Shown here piece by piece: positions 42,533 to 50,729 of a DNA stretch of 64,000 nt. Location of the stretch: contig CAJMOB010000009.1 of assembly GCA_905214925.1 (NCBI GenBank), positions 58,854-122,853 on the forward strand, read 5' to 3'. The translations under genes were made by a program, and so were the position numbers. The stretch comes from Scybalomonas sp905214925. GTDB lineage: Bacteria > Bacillota > Clostridia > Lachnospirales > Lachnospiraceae. The notes under the pieces are model-generated. The model was not told the origin of the DNA and did not search any database. It saw only the letters and a program-made list of their open reading frames with translations. The number at the start of each line of letters is the position of its first letter. Within the stretch, counting starts at the first letter, position 1.

Positions 42533-43180
42533 ATGGAACCATTATTTAAGAATAACCAGGCAGTATTGGCAGGAGAGGTGGTATCCCAATACCAATTTAG
42601 CCATGAGGTATTTGGAGAAGGATTTTACGTCGTGTATTTAAAAGTTGCAAGATTAAGCGAAGCAGGAGATGTAATTCCAATCCTTGTGTCAGATCGATTA
42701 GTCGATATTCAAGAACCCGTGCTAGGAAGAAGACTAGAAGCAAAAGGACAGTTCCGTTCTTATAATAAACATGAAGAAAACCAAAATCACTTAATTTTAT
42801 CTTTATTCGCAAGAGAAGTGAGGTTTTTAGAAGAAGATGAGGAATGTCAAAAGCCAAATAGCATTTATTTAGATGGTTTTATATGCAAACCACCAGTCTA
42901 TCGCACGACACCTCTTGGTAGAGAAATTGCGGATTTATTGGTGGCAGTAAATCGAGCTTATGGGAAATCAGATTATATTCCTTGTATTTGTTGGGGAAGA
43001 AATGCAAGATATGCGGGAAATCTTCCAGTTGGAACAAGAGTTTCTATTTATGGAAGAATTCAAAGCAGAGAATATCAAAAGAAATTAAATGATCAAACAG
43101 TGATTACAAAAACAGCATATGAAGTATCCATCAGTAAAATGGAAAGTCAGCCATTTCAACAAATGGAAGCAAATCAGTAA
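42533..43180 (+). CDS. Tandem OB-fold single-stranded-DNA-binding-like protein
   Basis: A 215-residue protein with two OB-fold-like halves. The first spans about residues 1-105 (QAVLAGEVVSQYQFSHEVFG, VLGRRLEAKGQFRSY). The second, about 110-205 (NSIYLDGFICKPPVYRTTPL, IPCICWGRNARYAGNLPVG, VSIYGRIQSREYQ), has the SSB-like strand pattern. It is not the housekeeping ssb, which has one OB fold and an acidic tail. Probably a lineage-specific SSB-like protein; DNA binding is inferred. GAAGGGAG precedes ATG 42533. It is divergent from typA. Confidence 0.7.
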   Translation: MEPLFKNNQAVLAGEVVSQYQFSHEVFGEGFYVVYLKVARLSEAGDVIPILVSDRLVDIQEPVLGRRLEAKGQFRSYNKHEENQNHLILSLFAREVRFLEEDEECQKPNSIYLDGFICKPPVYRTTPLGREIADLLVAVNRAYGKSDYIPCICWGRNARYAGNLPVGTRVSIYGRIQSREYQKKLNDQTVITKTAYEVSISKMESQPFQQMEANQ

Positions 43181-43345
43181 ATAAAATAAGAAGTAATTGA
43201 TAAATAGAAGAAACTTAACAGTGATATTTGCACATTTTCATTTCCTGTGATAAAATGTAAATTTAAAATAGAAGTATCTACATAAAACAGAAGAGATCCT
43301 ATTAAAAATGAACGATAATAGGAAGAGAAATATGAGGTGGAAATT

Positions 43346-43843
43346 TTGAAGAATGCAAATGTTCAGATTTATTTCGGGGAAGGAAAGGGAAAAACAACAG
43401 CTGCACTTGGCCAATGTATTCAATACGCAGGTGCCAATAAACAAGTTGTGATTGTTCAATTTCTAAAAGGAAAGACTTCTGAAGAATTGGAGTTTTTAAA
43501 ACGTTTAGAGCCCGAAATTAAAGTGTTCCGATTTGAGAAAAGTGATTGTTGCTATGAACATTTAACGGAGCAGGAAAAACAGGAGCAAGAAGTGAATATT
43601 CACAACGGACTCCATTATGCGAGGAAGGTTGTGGACACAAAAAGTTGTGATGTCCTCGTATTAGATGAAATATTAGGCTTACTCGATCATAATATTGTGG
43701 GGATTGAAGAGATGAAAGAGTTAATTAGCCTTTCAGAGGGTGAGATAGAAATTATTTTAACGGGAAGAGAGCTTTCAAAAGAAGTAGAGGATTTAGCAGG
43801 ATTTGTGTATCAAATTAATACGATCAAAGAAATGGAAGCATAG
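43346..43843 (+). CDS. CobO/BtuR-like ATP:corrinoid adenosyltransferase
   Basis: A 165-residue P-loop protein of the CobA/CobO/BtuR family, which adenosylates corrinoids. Walker A is FGEGKGKTTAALG; the family motif VLDEILGLLDHNIV and the ILTGRELSKEVEDLA segment follow. No other cobalamin gene is adjacent, so it may serve salvage, or be a family member with another role. Start is uncertain: TTG 43346 is well placed after GAGGTGG (43334-43340), while GTG 43337 lies inside that site. Confidence 0.78.
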   Translation: MKNANVQIYFGEGKGKTTAALGQCIQYAGANKQVVIVQFLKGKTSEELEFLKRLEPEIKVFRFEKSDCCYEHLTEQEKQEQEVNIHNGLHYARKVVDTKSCDVLVLDEILGLLDHNIVGIEEMKELISLSEGEIEIILTGRELSKEVEDLAGFVYQINTIKEMEA

Positions 43844-43869
43844 TTTTTCAAAAGAAGAGGGAATGTTTG

Positions 43870-43898
43870 TTGACTTTTGAAAAGTAAAGTGTTATTAT
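43870..43898 (+). promoter_or_regulatory. Promoter of the lysine-riboswitch transcript
   Basis: TTGACT at 43870-43875, 17 bases, TATTAT at 43893-43898. Confidence 0.65.
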
Positions 43899-43935
43899 AA
43901 CGATAACAATGTAAGAAATACAAAGTAATCATACT

Positions 43936-44222
43936 GGTAGAGGTGCATATGTCATCAGTATCTTGTTGGAGATTAAGGCGGTCTTAGAAGGCAAGAGAAA
44001 GGGGCACTTGCCGAAATTTCATAGATTGCCAAAGCTATGGAGTTGGGGGTGCGGTTAAGAGCCGTATCACTGTCATCAAGAAGACGATGGAGTGCTGCCT
44101 AAAAGATACGCGATATAACAGAACAAAATAGAACAATCCTAGTTCACACTAGTTGATTGGATTTATCGATATCTGCGGAATTGTATTAAATAGGCTAGCT
44201 CTTTTAAGAGCTGGCCTTTTTC
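43936..44222 (+). ncRNA. Lysine riboswitch (L box) with terminator, upstream of dapA
   Basis: Aptamer 43936-44099, closed by GGTAG/CTGCC. The class-specific elements are all visible in order: AGAGGTGC, AGTA, AAGGGG, GCCGAA, a GGGGGTGC arm, and ACTGTCA. The expression platform ends with the terminator GGCTAGCTCT/AGAGCTGGCC at about 44193-44216 and a T-run to 44222. Lysine binding should end transcription ahead of dapA, giving feedback control of lysine/diaminopimelate synthesis. Confidence 0.93.
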
Positions 44223-44303
44223 TGGCTACGCGATGAATAGCGGATGTTACCGTTGTAGTAATGAATCTTTCGTATAAAACAAACAGCCTAAGGAGGTAAA
44301 ATT

Positions 44304-45188
44304 ATGTCAATTTTTACAGGAGCTGGAGTGGCTTTAATCACTCCATTTCAAGAAGATGGAAGTATTGATTTTGAAAAATTATGTGAGATAATTGATTATC
44401 AAATTGACAATGGAACTGATAGTATTATTATTACAGGAACAACAGGGGAAGCTTCAACAATGACAGAAAAAGAGCATGTGGAATGTATTCGTGCTTGTGT
44501 GGAGCACGTAAACAAAAGAGTCCCTGTCATTGCAGGAAGTGGTTCTAATTGTACTCATACAGCAGTAGAACTTTCAAAAGAAGCAAAAAAAGTTGGAGCA
44601 GACGGTCTTTTAGTTGTAACTCCTTATTATAATAAAACAACACAAAATGGATTAATTGAACATTTTACAACAATTGCAAAAGCAACGGATTTACCAATGC
44701 TTCTTTATAATGTTCCAAGTAGAACTGGTTGCAATATTTTACCAAAGACAGTAGCAACACTTACAAAAAATGTGGATACGATTGTTGGTATTAAAGAAGC
44801 TAGCGGAAATATTTCACAAGTTGCAGAACTTATGTATGAAACACAAGGGGATATTGATCTTTACTCAGGAAATGATGATCAAGTACTTCCAATCTTATCT
44901 TTAGGCGGAAAAGGTGTTATTTCTGTATTATCTAATATTGCACCAAGAGAAACCCATGACATGGTTATGAAGTTTTTAGAAGGTAATGTAGAAGAAAGTC
45001 GTGCTATTCAATTAAAATATTTAGAAGTGATCAATGCGCTATTTTGCGAAGTGAATCCAATTCCAGTAAAAAAAGCGATGGAATTAATGGGACTTTGTGG
45101 TGGCACATTAAGACTTCCGTTGATAGAAATGACAAAAGATAATACAGAACGATTGAGAAAAGCCATGTTAGAAACAGGAATTCTGTAA
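44304..45188 (+). CDS. dapA: 4-hydroxy-tetrahydrodipicolinate synthase
   Basis: Condenses pyruvate with aspartate semialdehyde, the first committed step to diaminopimelate and lysine (and to spore dipicolinate). The 294 residues are standard. ITGTTGEASTMTEKEH, the Tyr of LLYNVPSRTGCN and the Schiff-base Lys of IVGIKEASGN are present. TAAGGAGG precedes ATG 44304. Under lysine-riboswitch control. Confidence 0.97.
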   Translation: MSIFTGAGVALITPFQEDGSIDFEKLCEIIDYQIDNGTDSIIITGTTGEASTMTEKEHVECIRACVEHVNKRVPVIAGSGSNCTHTAVELSKEAKKVGADGLLVVTPYYNKTTQNGLIEHFTTIAKATDLPMLLYNVPSRTGCNILPKTVATLTKNVDTIVGIKEASGNISQVAELMYETQGDIDLYSGNDDQVLPILSLGGKGVISVLSNIAPRETHDMVMKFLEGNVEESRAIQLKYLEVINALFCEVNPIPVKKAMELMGLCGGTLRLPLIEMTKDNTERLRKAMLETGIL

Positions 45189-45196
45189 ATAACGAT

Positions 45197-45238
45197 AAAA
45201 GGGGCTATAACAAGAAATCGAGTTATAGACCCTTTTTT
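45197..45238 (+). terminator. Terminator between dapA and dapB
   Basis: AAAAGGGGCTATAAC (45197-45211) pairs with GTTATAGACCCTTTTT (from 45222) with one mismatch. A T-run follows. It implies that dapB also has its own promoter or depends on read-through. Confidence 0.85.
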
Positions 45239-45313
45239 TCATCGTTTTTGTTATTGATCGAAGTGAGAAACGCAAGAAAAGAGTTTTATTAGGAAACGAT
45301 AGGAGGAAGAAGA

Positions 45314-46072
45314 ATGGTTAGAATATTAATGCACGGATGTAATGGTAAAATGGGACAAGTGATTACTGGACTTGTAAAAGACATGAAACAGGCAAAAATT
45401 GTGGCAGGGATTGATCGCTATGATGGAATCCCAAATGATTATCCAGTGTTTCAAACGTTTCATGACTGCGATGTAAAGTTTGATGTGATTATTGATTTCT
45501 CAAATGCAGCAGCAATCGATCCATTATTAGAATATGCAGTTGCTAAAAAAGTTCCAGTTGTATTATGTACAACAGGACTTAGTGAGGAACAGTTAAACAA
45601 AGTAGAAGAAGCAAGCAAAACGATAGCAATTTTACGTTCTGCCAATATGTCATTAGGCGTAAATACGCTATTTGAGTTAGTAAAAGCAGCGGCAAAAGTG
45701 CTTGCAACAGCAGGATTTGATATGGAAATTGTGGAACGTCATCACAATCAAAAAGTGGATGCACCATCAGGAACTGCCATCGCATTTGCAGAAGCATTAA
45801 ATGAAGCCATGAATCATGAATATCACTATGTCTATGATAGAAGTAGTGTAAGAGAAAAACGTGATGAAAAAGAAATCGGATTAAGCGCAGTTCGAGGTGG
45901 AACGATTGTTGGAGAACATGAAATTATTTTTGCTGGACCGGATGAAGTGGTAGAGTTAAAACATACGGCTTATTCCAAAGCAATTTTTGGAAAGGGAGCG
46001 TTAGAGGCAGCTGTCTTTTTAGCAGGAAAACCAGCTGGAATGTATGATATGAGTGATGTAATTAAACAATAA
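45314..46072 (+). CDS. dapB: 4-hydroxy-tetrahydrodipicolinate reductase
   Basis: Second step of the pathway, NAD(P)H-dependent. The 252 residues include the nucleotide-binding HGCNGKMGQVI, FSNAAAIDPLLEYA, and the active-site signature ERHHNQKVDAPSGTA. AGGAGG precedes ATG 45314. It lies 125 bases after dapA, behind a terminator. Confidence 0.97.
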   Translation: MVRILMHGCNGKMGQVITGLVKDMKQAKIVAGIDRYDGIPNDYPVFQTFHDCDVKFDVIIDFSNAAAIDPLLEYAVAKKVPVVLCTTGLSEEQLNKVEEASKTIAILRSANMSLGVNTLFELVKAAAKVLATAGFDMEIVERHHNQKVDAPSGTAIAFAEALNEAMNHEYHYVYDRSSVREKRDEKEIGLSAVRGGTIVGEHEIIFAGPDEVVELKHTAYSKAIFGKGALEAAVFLAGKPAGMYDMSDVIKQ

Positions 46073-46082
46073 GAATGAAAGC

Positions 46083-46139
46083 AAAGACTTGCGGGCATAA
46101 GAAACTCATCGAAAAGATGTTCTGTTCGTAAGTCTTTTC
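46083..46139 (+). terminator. Terminator of dapB
   Basis: AAAGACTTGCG (46083-46093) pairs with CGTAAGTCTTT (46127-46137) with one wobble, then T-rich. Confidence 0.65.
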
Positions 46140-46147
46140 TACTCCCT

Positions 46148-46200
46148 ATAATATCGAATATCGATATTATGGGATTGACAATATCGATATTCGATATTAT
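46148..46200. promoter_or_regulatory. Perfect 21-bp inverted repeat around the padR promoter (operator)
   Basis: Arm 46148-46168 and its exact reverse complement 46180-46200 are separated by 11 bases. Each arm is itself built from overlapping ATATCGATAT-like cores. The -35 element lies in the spacer and its last base begins the second arm, so bound repressor would block polymerase. Confidence 0.8.
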
Positions 46201-46203
46201 TAT
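46175..46203 (+). promoter_or_regulatory. Promoter of the padR-DUF2812 operon
   Basis: TTGACA at 46175-46180, 17 bases, TATTAT at 46198-46203. The 17-base spacer lies inside the second operator arm. Confidence 0.75.
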
Positions 46204-46232
46204 AAAAATAAGAAGAAAACTGGAAGAAAGAG

Positions 46233-46547
46233 GTGAGGAGGACGGCAAGAGAACAGTTTCAGGCATTGACAGAACAGATGTATTATATTTTATTGTCTTT
46301 ATTAAAGCCCAGTTGTGGGGTTGATATTATGGAAAGCGTGGAGCGAATTTCAAAAGGAAGGGTGAAGGTTGGAGCAGGAACGCTTTATGCACTGCTTGGA
46401 AAGTTTGAAAAAGAAAAGATGATTGTGGAAGTTGAAGTAGTAGGAAGAAAACGAACGTATGTGATTACGGAAAAGGGAAGAGCGCTTTTAGAAAAAGAGT
46501 ATGAAAGACTGATTCACCTAGTAGAAGATGGGAGGGAGTTATTATGA
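46233..46547 (+). CDS. PadR family transcriptional regulator
   Basis: A 104-residue winged-helix repressor: QALTEQMYYILLSLLKPSCG, the recognition region RVKVGAGTLYALLGKFEKE, the wing VVGRKRTYVITEKG, then a short dimerisation helix. Start is taken as GTG 46233 with GGAAG upstream; the GGAGG at about 46237-46241 has no start codon at proper distance. It overlaps the next gene by four bases. The inverted repeat at its promoter suggests autorepression. Confidence 0.85.
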   Translation: MRRTAREQFQALTEQMYYILLSLLKPSCGVDIMESVERISKGRVKVGAGTLYALLGKFEKEKMIVEVEVVGRKRTYVITEKGRALLEKEYERLIHLVEDGRELL

Positions 46548-47890
46548 AATATCGGATACAATCTCTTACTATGGATTTGTATAACAAAGAGTTTTTCGTT
46601 GAGAAGTTAGAGCGTCTTGCCAAAAGAGGATGGATATTAAAAAAAATATGCGTTGGTTATGGAGTTTTTGAAAAAGAAGAACCAAGGGAACTTCATTACT
46701 CCATTGAGATATTTGAAGCAGTAAAAAAGAAGAAAGGCTTTTTAAATGTGGATTTTGAAGAAAACGAAGAAGAGGTGTATATTGAGCTTTGTGAACAAGC
46801 TGGTTGGAATTATATTGGAAAGAGTGGCGTTTATTTTGTTTTTTGTTCTGAACAAGCAACTGTGACTCCGATCCAGACGGATCCCTCGTTAGAATTTCAT
46901 CAGCTAAAAAATAAATTTTTCAATTATTTTTTGCCGTTGCTTACTCTGTGGATGATTTTAATAGTAAATAATTTTAAAAATGTCATGTTTCATTTGTTTT
47001 CTTACGAAGACTATTTATCTTGTTTTGCTTTGAGTATTATTCCTATTAGTGTTTTTATGCTCGCTTACGGTTTATTGCCAATTATTGCAGATAGCCTTTG
47101 GTTGTTTTGGAAGTGGAGAGGGAAGAAAGAGAAGAACTTTCTCATAATAAAAGGAGTTACGATTGTTCATAGATGGCTTCTTCGCCTGATTTGGATTTTA
47201 TTTTTCGTAGCTTTTTGTTTGAATAGTTATTATAAGAACAATTGGACAGGTGTTATGCTTCTTGGTGTATTTCTTGTGATTTTAGTTTGTTTTTTACTTG
47301 GAATGTATGTTTGGAATAAAAAGATCAAAGAACAAGAAGATAAAATTATTATTCGGTATGTTGTTTCTTTTGGCGTTCTTATATTAGGAATTTCTTTTGG
47401 AATGGGAGTACTTGTGAGCGGTGGAGAAGCAAAAGAGGCAGGATATCCTTGGAATACAAAAGTTACAATAGAGACTTTGTTTAACGAAGGAACAACAATA
47501 AGGCAAAATCGCCAAGAAAGCCCTGTTTTAGAAGCTATGACATACGAAGGACAATCGGATCACTATTCCTTAAAATATACGATCTATCGCAGTAAAGTAG
47601 GAGAAGGAATATTAAAACAAGGATTTGAAAGTGAGAAATTGCGACTAAAAGGGCAAGAAAAAATATTTGGAGGGGAAGGAAAGACCATTACAAAAGAAGA
47701 CTGGGGAGCAAAAGAAGTCTACGGAATAGTTGGAGATAATTGGAATCATACAATAGAACGACTGCTTTTATTAAATGAAACGTATGCGGTTTGGATTCAA
47801 GTGGGTGGTGATTTTGAAGAAGAGCAAAGACCACTTTTGTTGAACAGGATAAAAGAAGAGTTAGTTATTCCTTTATTGGAAGAAGAATAG
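46544..47890 (+). CDS. DUF2812 domain membrane protein
   Basis: A 448-residue protein of unknown function. Residues 1-125 match the DUF2812 type (YNKEFFVEKLERLAKRGWIL, EQAGWNYIGKSGVYFVFCS). Hydrophobic segments follow near 130-148, 165-190, 220-245, 250-265 and 280-300. A soluble C-terminal domain of about 140 residues ends the protein. DUF2812 genes are commonly paired with a PadR gene, as here (four-base overlap, one operon). A role as an envelope-stress or signal-responsive partner is only guessed. Confidence 0.78.
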   Translation: MKYRIQSLTMDLYNKEFFVEKLERLAKRGWILKKICVGYGVFEKEEPRELHYSIEIFEAVKKKKGFLNVDFEENEEEVYIELCEQAGWNYIGKSGVYFVFCSEQATVTPIQTDPSLEFHQLKNKFFNYFLPLLTLWMILIVNNFKNVMFHLFSYEDYLSCFALSIIPISVFMLAYGLLPIIADSLWLFWKWRGKKEKNFLIIKGVTIVHRWLLRLIWILFFVAFCLNSYYKNNWTGVMLLGVFLVILVCFLLGMYVWNKKIKEQEDKIIIRYVVSFGVLILGISFGMGVLVSGGEAKEAGYPWNTKVTIETLFNEGTTIRQNRQESPVLEAMTYEGQSDHYSLKYTIYRSKVGEGILKQGFESEKLRLKGQEKIFGGEGKTITKEDWGAKEVYGIVGDNWNHTIERLLLLNETYAVWIQVGGDFEEEQRPLLLNRIKEELVIPLLEEE

Positions 47891-47955
47891 AGAACGAGTG
47901 GTAGTGGAATAAGCAAAAAGAGAATGGAGATGATAAATAAGAAGAAGTCGCTCTC

Positions 47956-47984
47956 TTATCAAATACAAAATTTTATGGTATGAT
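47956..47984 (+). promoter_or_regulatory. Promoter of nadE (extended -10)
   Basis: TTATCA at 47956-47961, 17 bases, TATGAT at 47979-47984, with TGG just before the -10 (TGn extension). Confidence 0.6.
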
Positions 47985-48106
47985 ACAAACAAAGTTTTGT
48001 TAGGAGATATTAACTAATAGAGTTGGATTTCTAGAATTGATAGGAAAGCGGCGAGCCAAGTTGAACCGAGAAAAAACAATGAAGAAATAGAAGGGATTTA
48101 ACGAAA

Positions 48107-50047
48107 ATGAAAGATGGTTTTATTAAAGTTGCAGTTGCCACACCAGAAGTAAGAGTGGCCGATTGCCAATACAATGTAGAACAAATAGTAGCACTTATAA
48201 AAGAAGCAGAGGAAAAGAGAGTAAAAATTGTTGTATTTCCAGAACTTTGTATTACAGGATACACTTGTGGTGATTTGTTTTTACAAGAGCTTTTATTGGA
48301 ACAGGCCGAGGAGCAAGTGAAATATCTTTTAGAACAGACAAAGGGAATGGAAATGGTAATTGCTGTGGGCGCTCCGATTTCTTATAAGCAAAAATTATAT
48401 AACTGTGCTATTTGGATTCAAAATGGAGAGATTCTTGGAATCGTACCAAAGAAAAATATTCCAAACTATAATGAATTTTATGAAGGAAGATATTTTGTAG
48501 CAGGGAATGATTCCATAAAAGAAATGACATATTGTAACCAACGAGTGATTTTTAATTCTAATTTATTGCTCTGCTGTGAAACAGTGAAAGAACTGATCAT
48601 TGCGAGTGAGATCTGTGAAGATCTTTGGGTGCCAATGCCACCGAGTATCAATCATGCCCTAGCAGGGGCAACGGTTATTGCCAATTTATCTGCCAGTGAT
48701 GAAGTGACAGCAAAAGAAGGATATCGAAGAAATTTAGTCAATGGGCAAGCAGGTCGACTTTGCTGTGCTTATTTATACGCCAGTGCAGGAGAGGGAGAAT
48801 CCACATCCGATGTTGTCTATAGTGGAGATAATATTATTAGTGAAAATGGAACAGAATTAGCTCGTTCTAAGCGATTTACAACAGGGCTTACTATTGCTGA
48901 TATCGATGTAAAAAAACTTTCAGCAGAACGAAGAAAAATGATGACATTTATTACAGAAGATAGAACGGAAAGTTGTTATCAAAAGAAAATGTTTTCCCTT
49001 ACAATGGAAGAGACGAACCTTTGTCGAACCTTTGCAAAGACACCGTTTATTCCAAGTAATGAAAAAGAAAGGGAACAACGTTGTGAAGAAATTTTTATGA
49101 TTCAAGCACAGGGATTAAAGAAAAGACTTTCTCATACCCACTGTGAATATGCAGTTGTTGGAATTTCAGGAGGATTGGATTCCACATTGGCATTGCTTGT
49201 TATAGCAAAGGCATTTGATTTATTAGGGATTAAAAGAGAACAGATTATTAGTGTTACAATGCCTTGCTATGGTACAACGGATCGAACCTATCAAAATGCT
49301 ATTCAGCTTACGAAACAGTTAGGAGCTACGTTAAAGGAAATTCGTATTAATAAAGCGGTAGATCAACACTTTAAAGACATTGGACACGATCCAAACAATC
49401 ATAACGTCGTTTATGAAAATTCACAGGCGAGAGAGAGAACACAGATTTTAATGGATATTGCTAATGCTTATAATGGTATGGTAATTGGGACGGGTGATAT
49501 GTCAGAGTTAGCACTTGGTTGGGCAACTTACAACGGAGATCATATGTCTATGTACGGGGTAAACTGTTCGATACCAAAAACGTTAGTGAGACATCTTGTT
49601 CAATATTATGCGGATATGGTAGCAGACGACATGACGAAAAAAATTCTTCTTGATGTGTTAGATACGCCAGTGAGTCCAGAGTTACTACCGCCAGTGGATG
49701 GAAAAATTTCACAAAAGACGGAAGATTTAGTAGGACCATATGAATTACATGATTTCTTCTTATATTACATGCTTCGTTTTGGTTATCCGCCAAAGAAAAT
49801 TTTTAGAATTGCGGTAAAAACGTTTGAAGGAGAGTATGAAAAAGAAGTGATTTATCGATGGCTTCGCACGTTCCACTGGAGATTTTTTAGCCAACAGTTT
49901 AAGAGAAATTGTCTTCCAGATGGACCAAAAGTAGGGACAGTGGCTTTATCTCCAAGAGGGGATTTGCGAATGCCAAGTGATGCCTCTTCTGCCATTTGGA
50001 TCAAACAAATGGAGGAATTAAGGGAAGAGTTAGGACTTGCAGAATAA
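48107..50047 (+). CDS. nadE: Glutamine-dependent NAD(+) synthetase
   Basis: Final step of NAD synthesis, amidating deamido-NAD with ammonia from glutamine. The 646-residue two-domain form: an N-terminal nitrilase-type glutaminase (VVFPELCITGYTCGDLF with the Glu, PKKNIPNYNEFYE with the Lys, and IASEICEDLWVP with the Cys), and a C-terminal synthetase with the P-loop SGGLDS at residues 354-359 and GTGDMSELALGWATYNGDH. It is transcribed alone and followed by a bidirectional terminator. Confidence 0.96.
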   Translation: MKDGFIKVAVATPEVRVADCQYNVEQIVALIKEAEEKRVKIVVFPELCITGYTCGDLFLQELLLEQAEEQVKYLLEQTKGMEMVIAVGAPISYKQKLYNCAIWIQNGEILGIVPKKNIPNYNEFYEGRYFVAGNDSIKEMTYCNQRVIFNSNLLLCCETVKELIIASEICEDLWVPMPPSINHALAGATVIANLSASDEVTAKEGYRRNLVNGQAGRLCCAYLYASAGEGESTSDVVYSGDNIISENGTELARSKRFTTGLTIADIDVKKLSAERRKMMTFITEDRTESCYQKKMFSLTMEETNLCRTFAKTPFIPSNEKEREQRCEEIFMIQAQGLKKRLSHTHCEYAVVGISGGLDSTLALLVIAKAFDLLGIKREQIISVTMPCYGTTDRTYQNAIQLTKQLGATLKEIRINKAVDQHFKDIGHDPNNHNVVYENSQARERTQILMDIANAYNGMVIGTGDMSELALGWATYNGDHMSMYGVNCSIPKTLVRHLVQYYADMVADDMTKKILLDVLDTPVSPELLPPVDGKISQKTEDLVGPYELHDFFLYYMLRFGYPPKKIFRIAVKTFEGEYEKEVIYRWLRTFHWRFFSQQFKRNCLPDGPKVGTVALSPRGDLRMPSDASSAIWIKQMEELREELGLAE

Positions 50048-50080
50048 AGTCTGTAATTTCAAATAAAGGGAACGACTCAA

Positions 50081-50117
50081 AAAAACATAGGGCTGTAAAT
50101 GTAGCCCTATGTTTTTT
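50081..50117. terminator. Bidirectional terminator after nadE
   Basis: AAAAACATAGGGCT (50081-50094) pairs exactly with AGCCCTATGTTTTT (50103-50116). It serves nadE and the convergent minus-strand gene. Confidence 0.9.
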
Positions 50118-50132
50118 ATGTGGAGTTGTTTC

Positions 50133-50564
50133 CTATTTTTTTGCCTTCTCTAAAGCATTTTTAATTGCCTGCGTTAAAATGGTGTGTGTGTATTGGCTAT
50201 CAGCGGTGAATTCGACTTGCTCAATGGAGTCAGCTGTTTGCAATTTTTCATTGATCTCTGCTACAGAAGGTTTTAAAAGGGGGTACATCGTTTCTACGGT
50301 TTCATCTAAGTTTTCAAGACTGACATTTGTAACATGATTTTGATCCACTGTGACTTCCACGTTAAAAGAAGAACTGCCAAGGGTGATAGGAGAAGAATAA
50401 ACTCCAGGTATGTACGTAGTGGCAGAAGCAATGGTTTCTTTTGTCTTGCCTTGGGTGAACATAAAAATAAGAACCAGAATCAGTATAATCCCAAGAACTA
50501 GAAAAATACCAGTATAAATAAGTTCCTTTGTGCGCAATACGACAATTTTTGTCTTTGATTCCAT
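50133..50564 (-). CDS. FMN_bind-like membrane-anchored protein
   Basis: A 143-residue protein with one N-terminal membrane helix (IYTGIFLVLGIILILVLIF, about residues 16-36) and an external domain. The domain follows the FMN_bind layout: YIPGVYSSPITLGSSSFNVE, then VTVDQNHVTNVSLENLDET, and a terminal helix LTQAIKNALEKAKK. The flavin-attachment SGAT-type motif is replaced by ADSQYTHTIL, so covalent FMN binding is doubtful. The frame extends to 50660, but ATG 50564 has GAGGAGG six bases upstream. Function unknown. Confidence 0.75.
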   Translation of the reverse strand: MESKTKIVVLRTKELIYTGIFLVLGIILILVLIFMFTQGKTKETIASATTYIPGVYSSPITLGSSSFNVEVTVDQNHVTNVSLENLDETVETMYPLLKPSVAEINEKLQTADSIEQVEFTADSQYTHTILTQAIKNALEKAKK

Positions 50565-50729
50565 AAGGTTCCTCCTCAAATTTAAGATTATTATTATTGT
50601 ATGAGAGCAAGAGGAAAAATATGATAAAAAAGAATTACGAACATTTGTTTGCTTTCGCACTAAGAATATGTTATAGTAAAAACAAGAAAAAATGATAACA
50701 GAGAGAAAGAGAAAAGGGAAGGAGGAACT

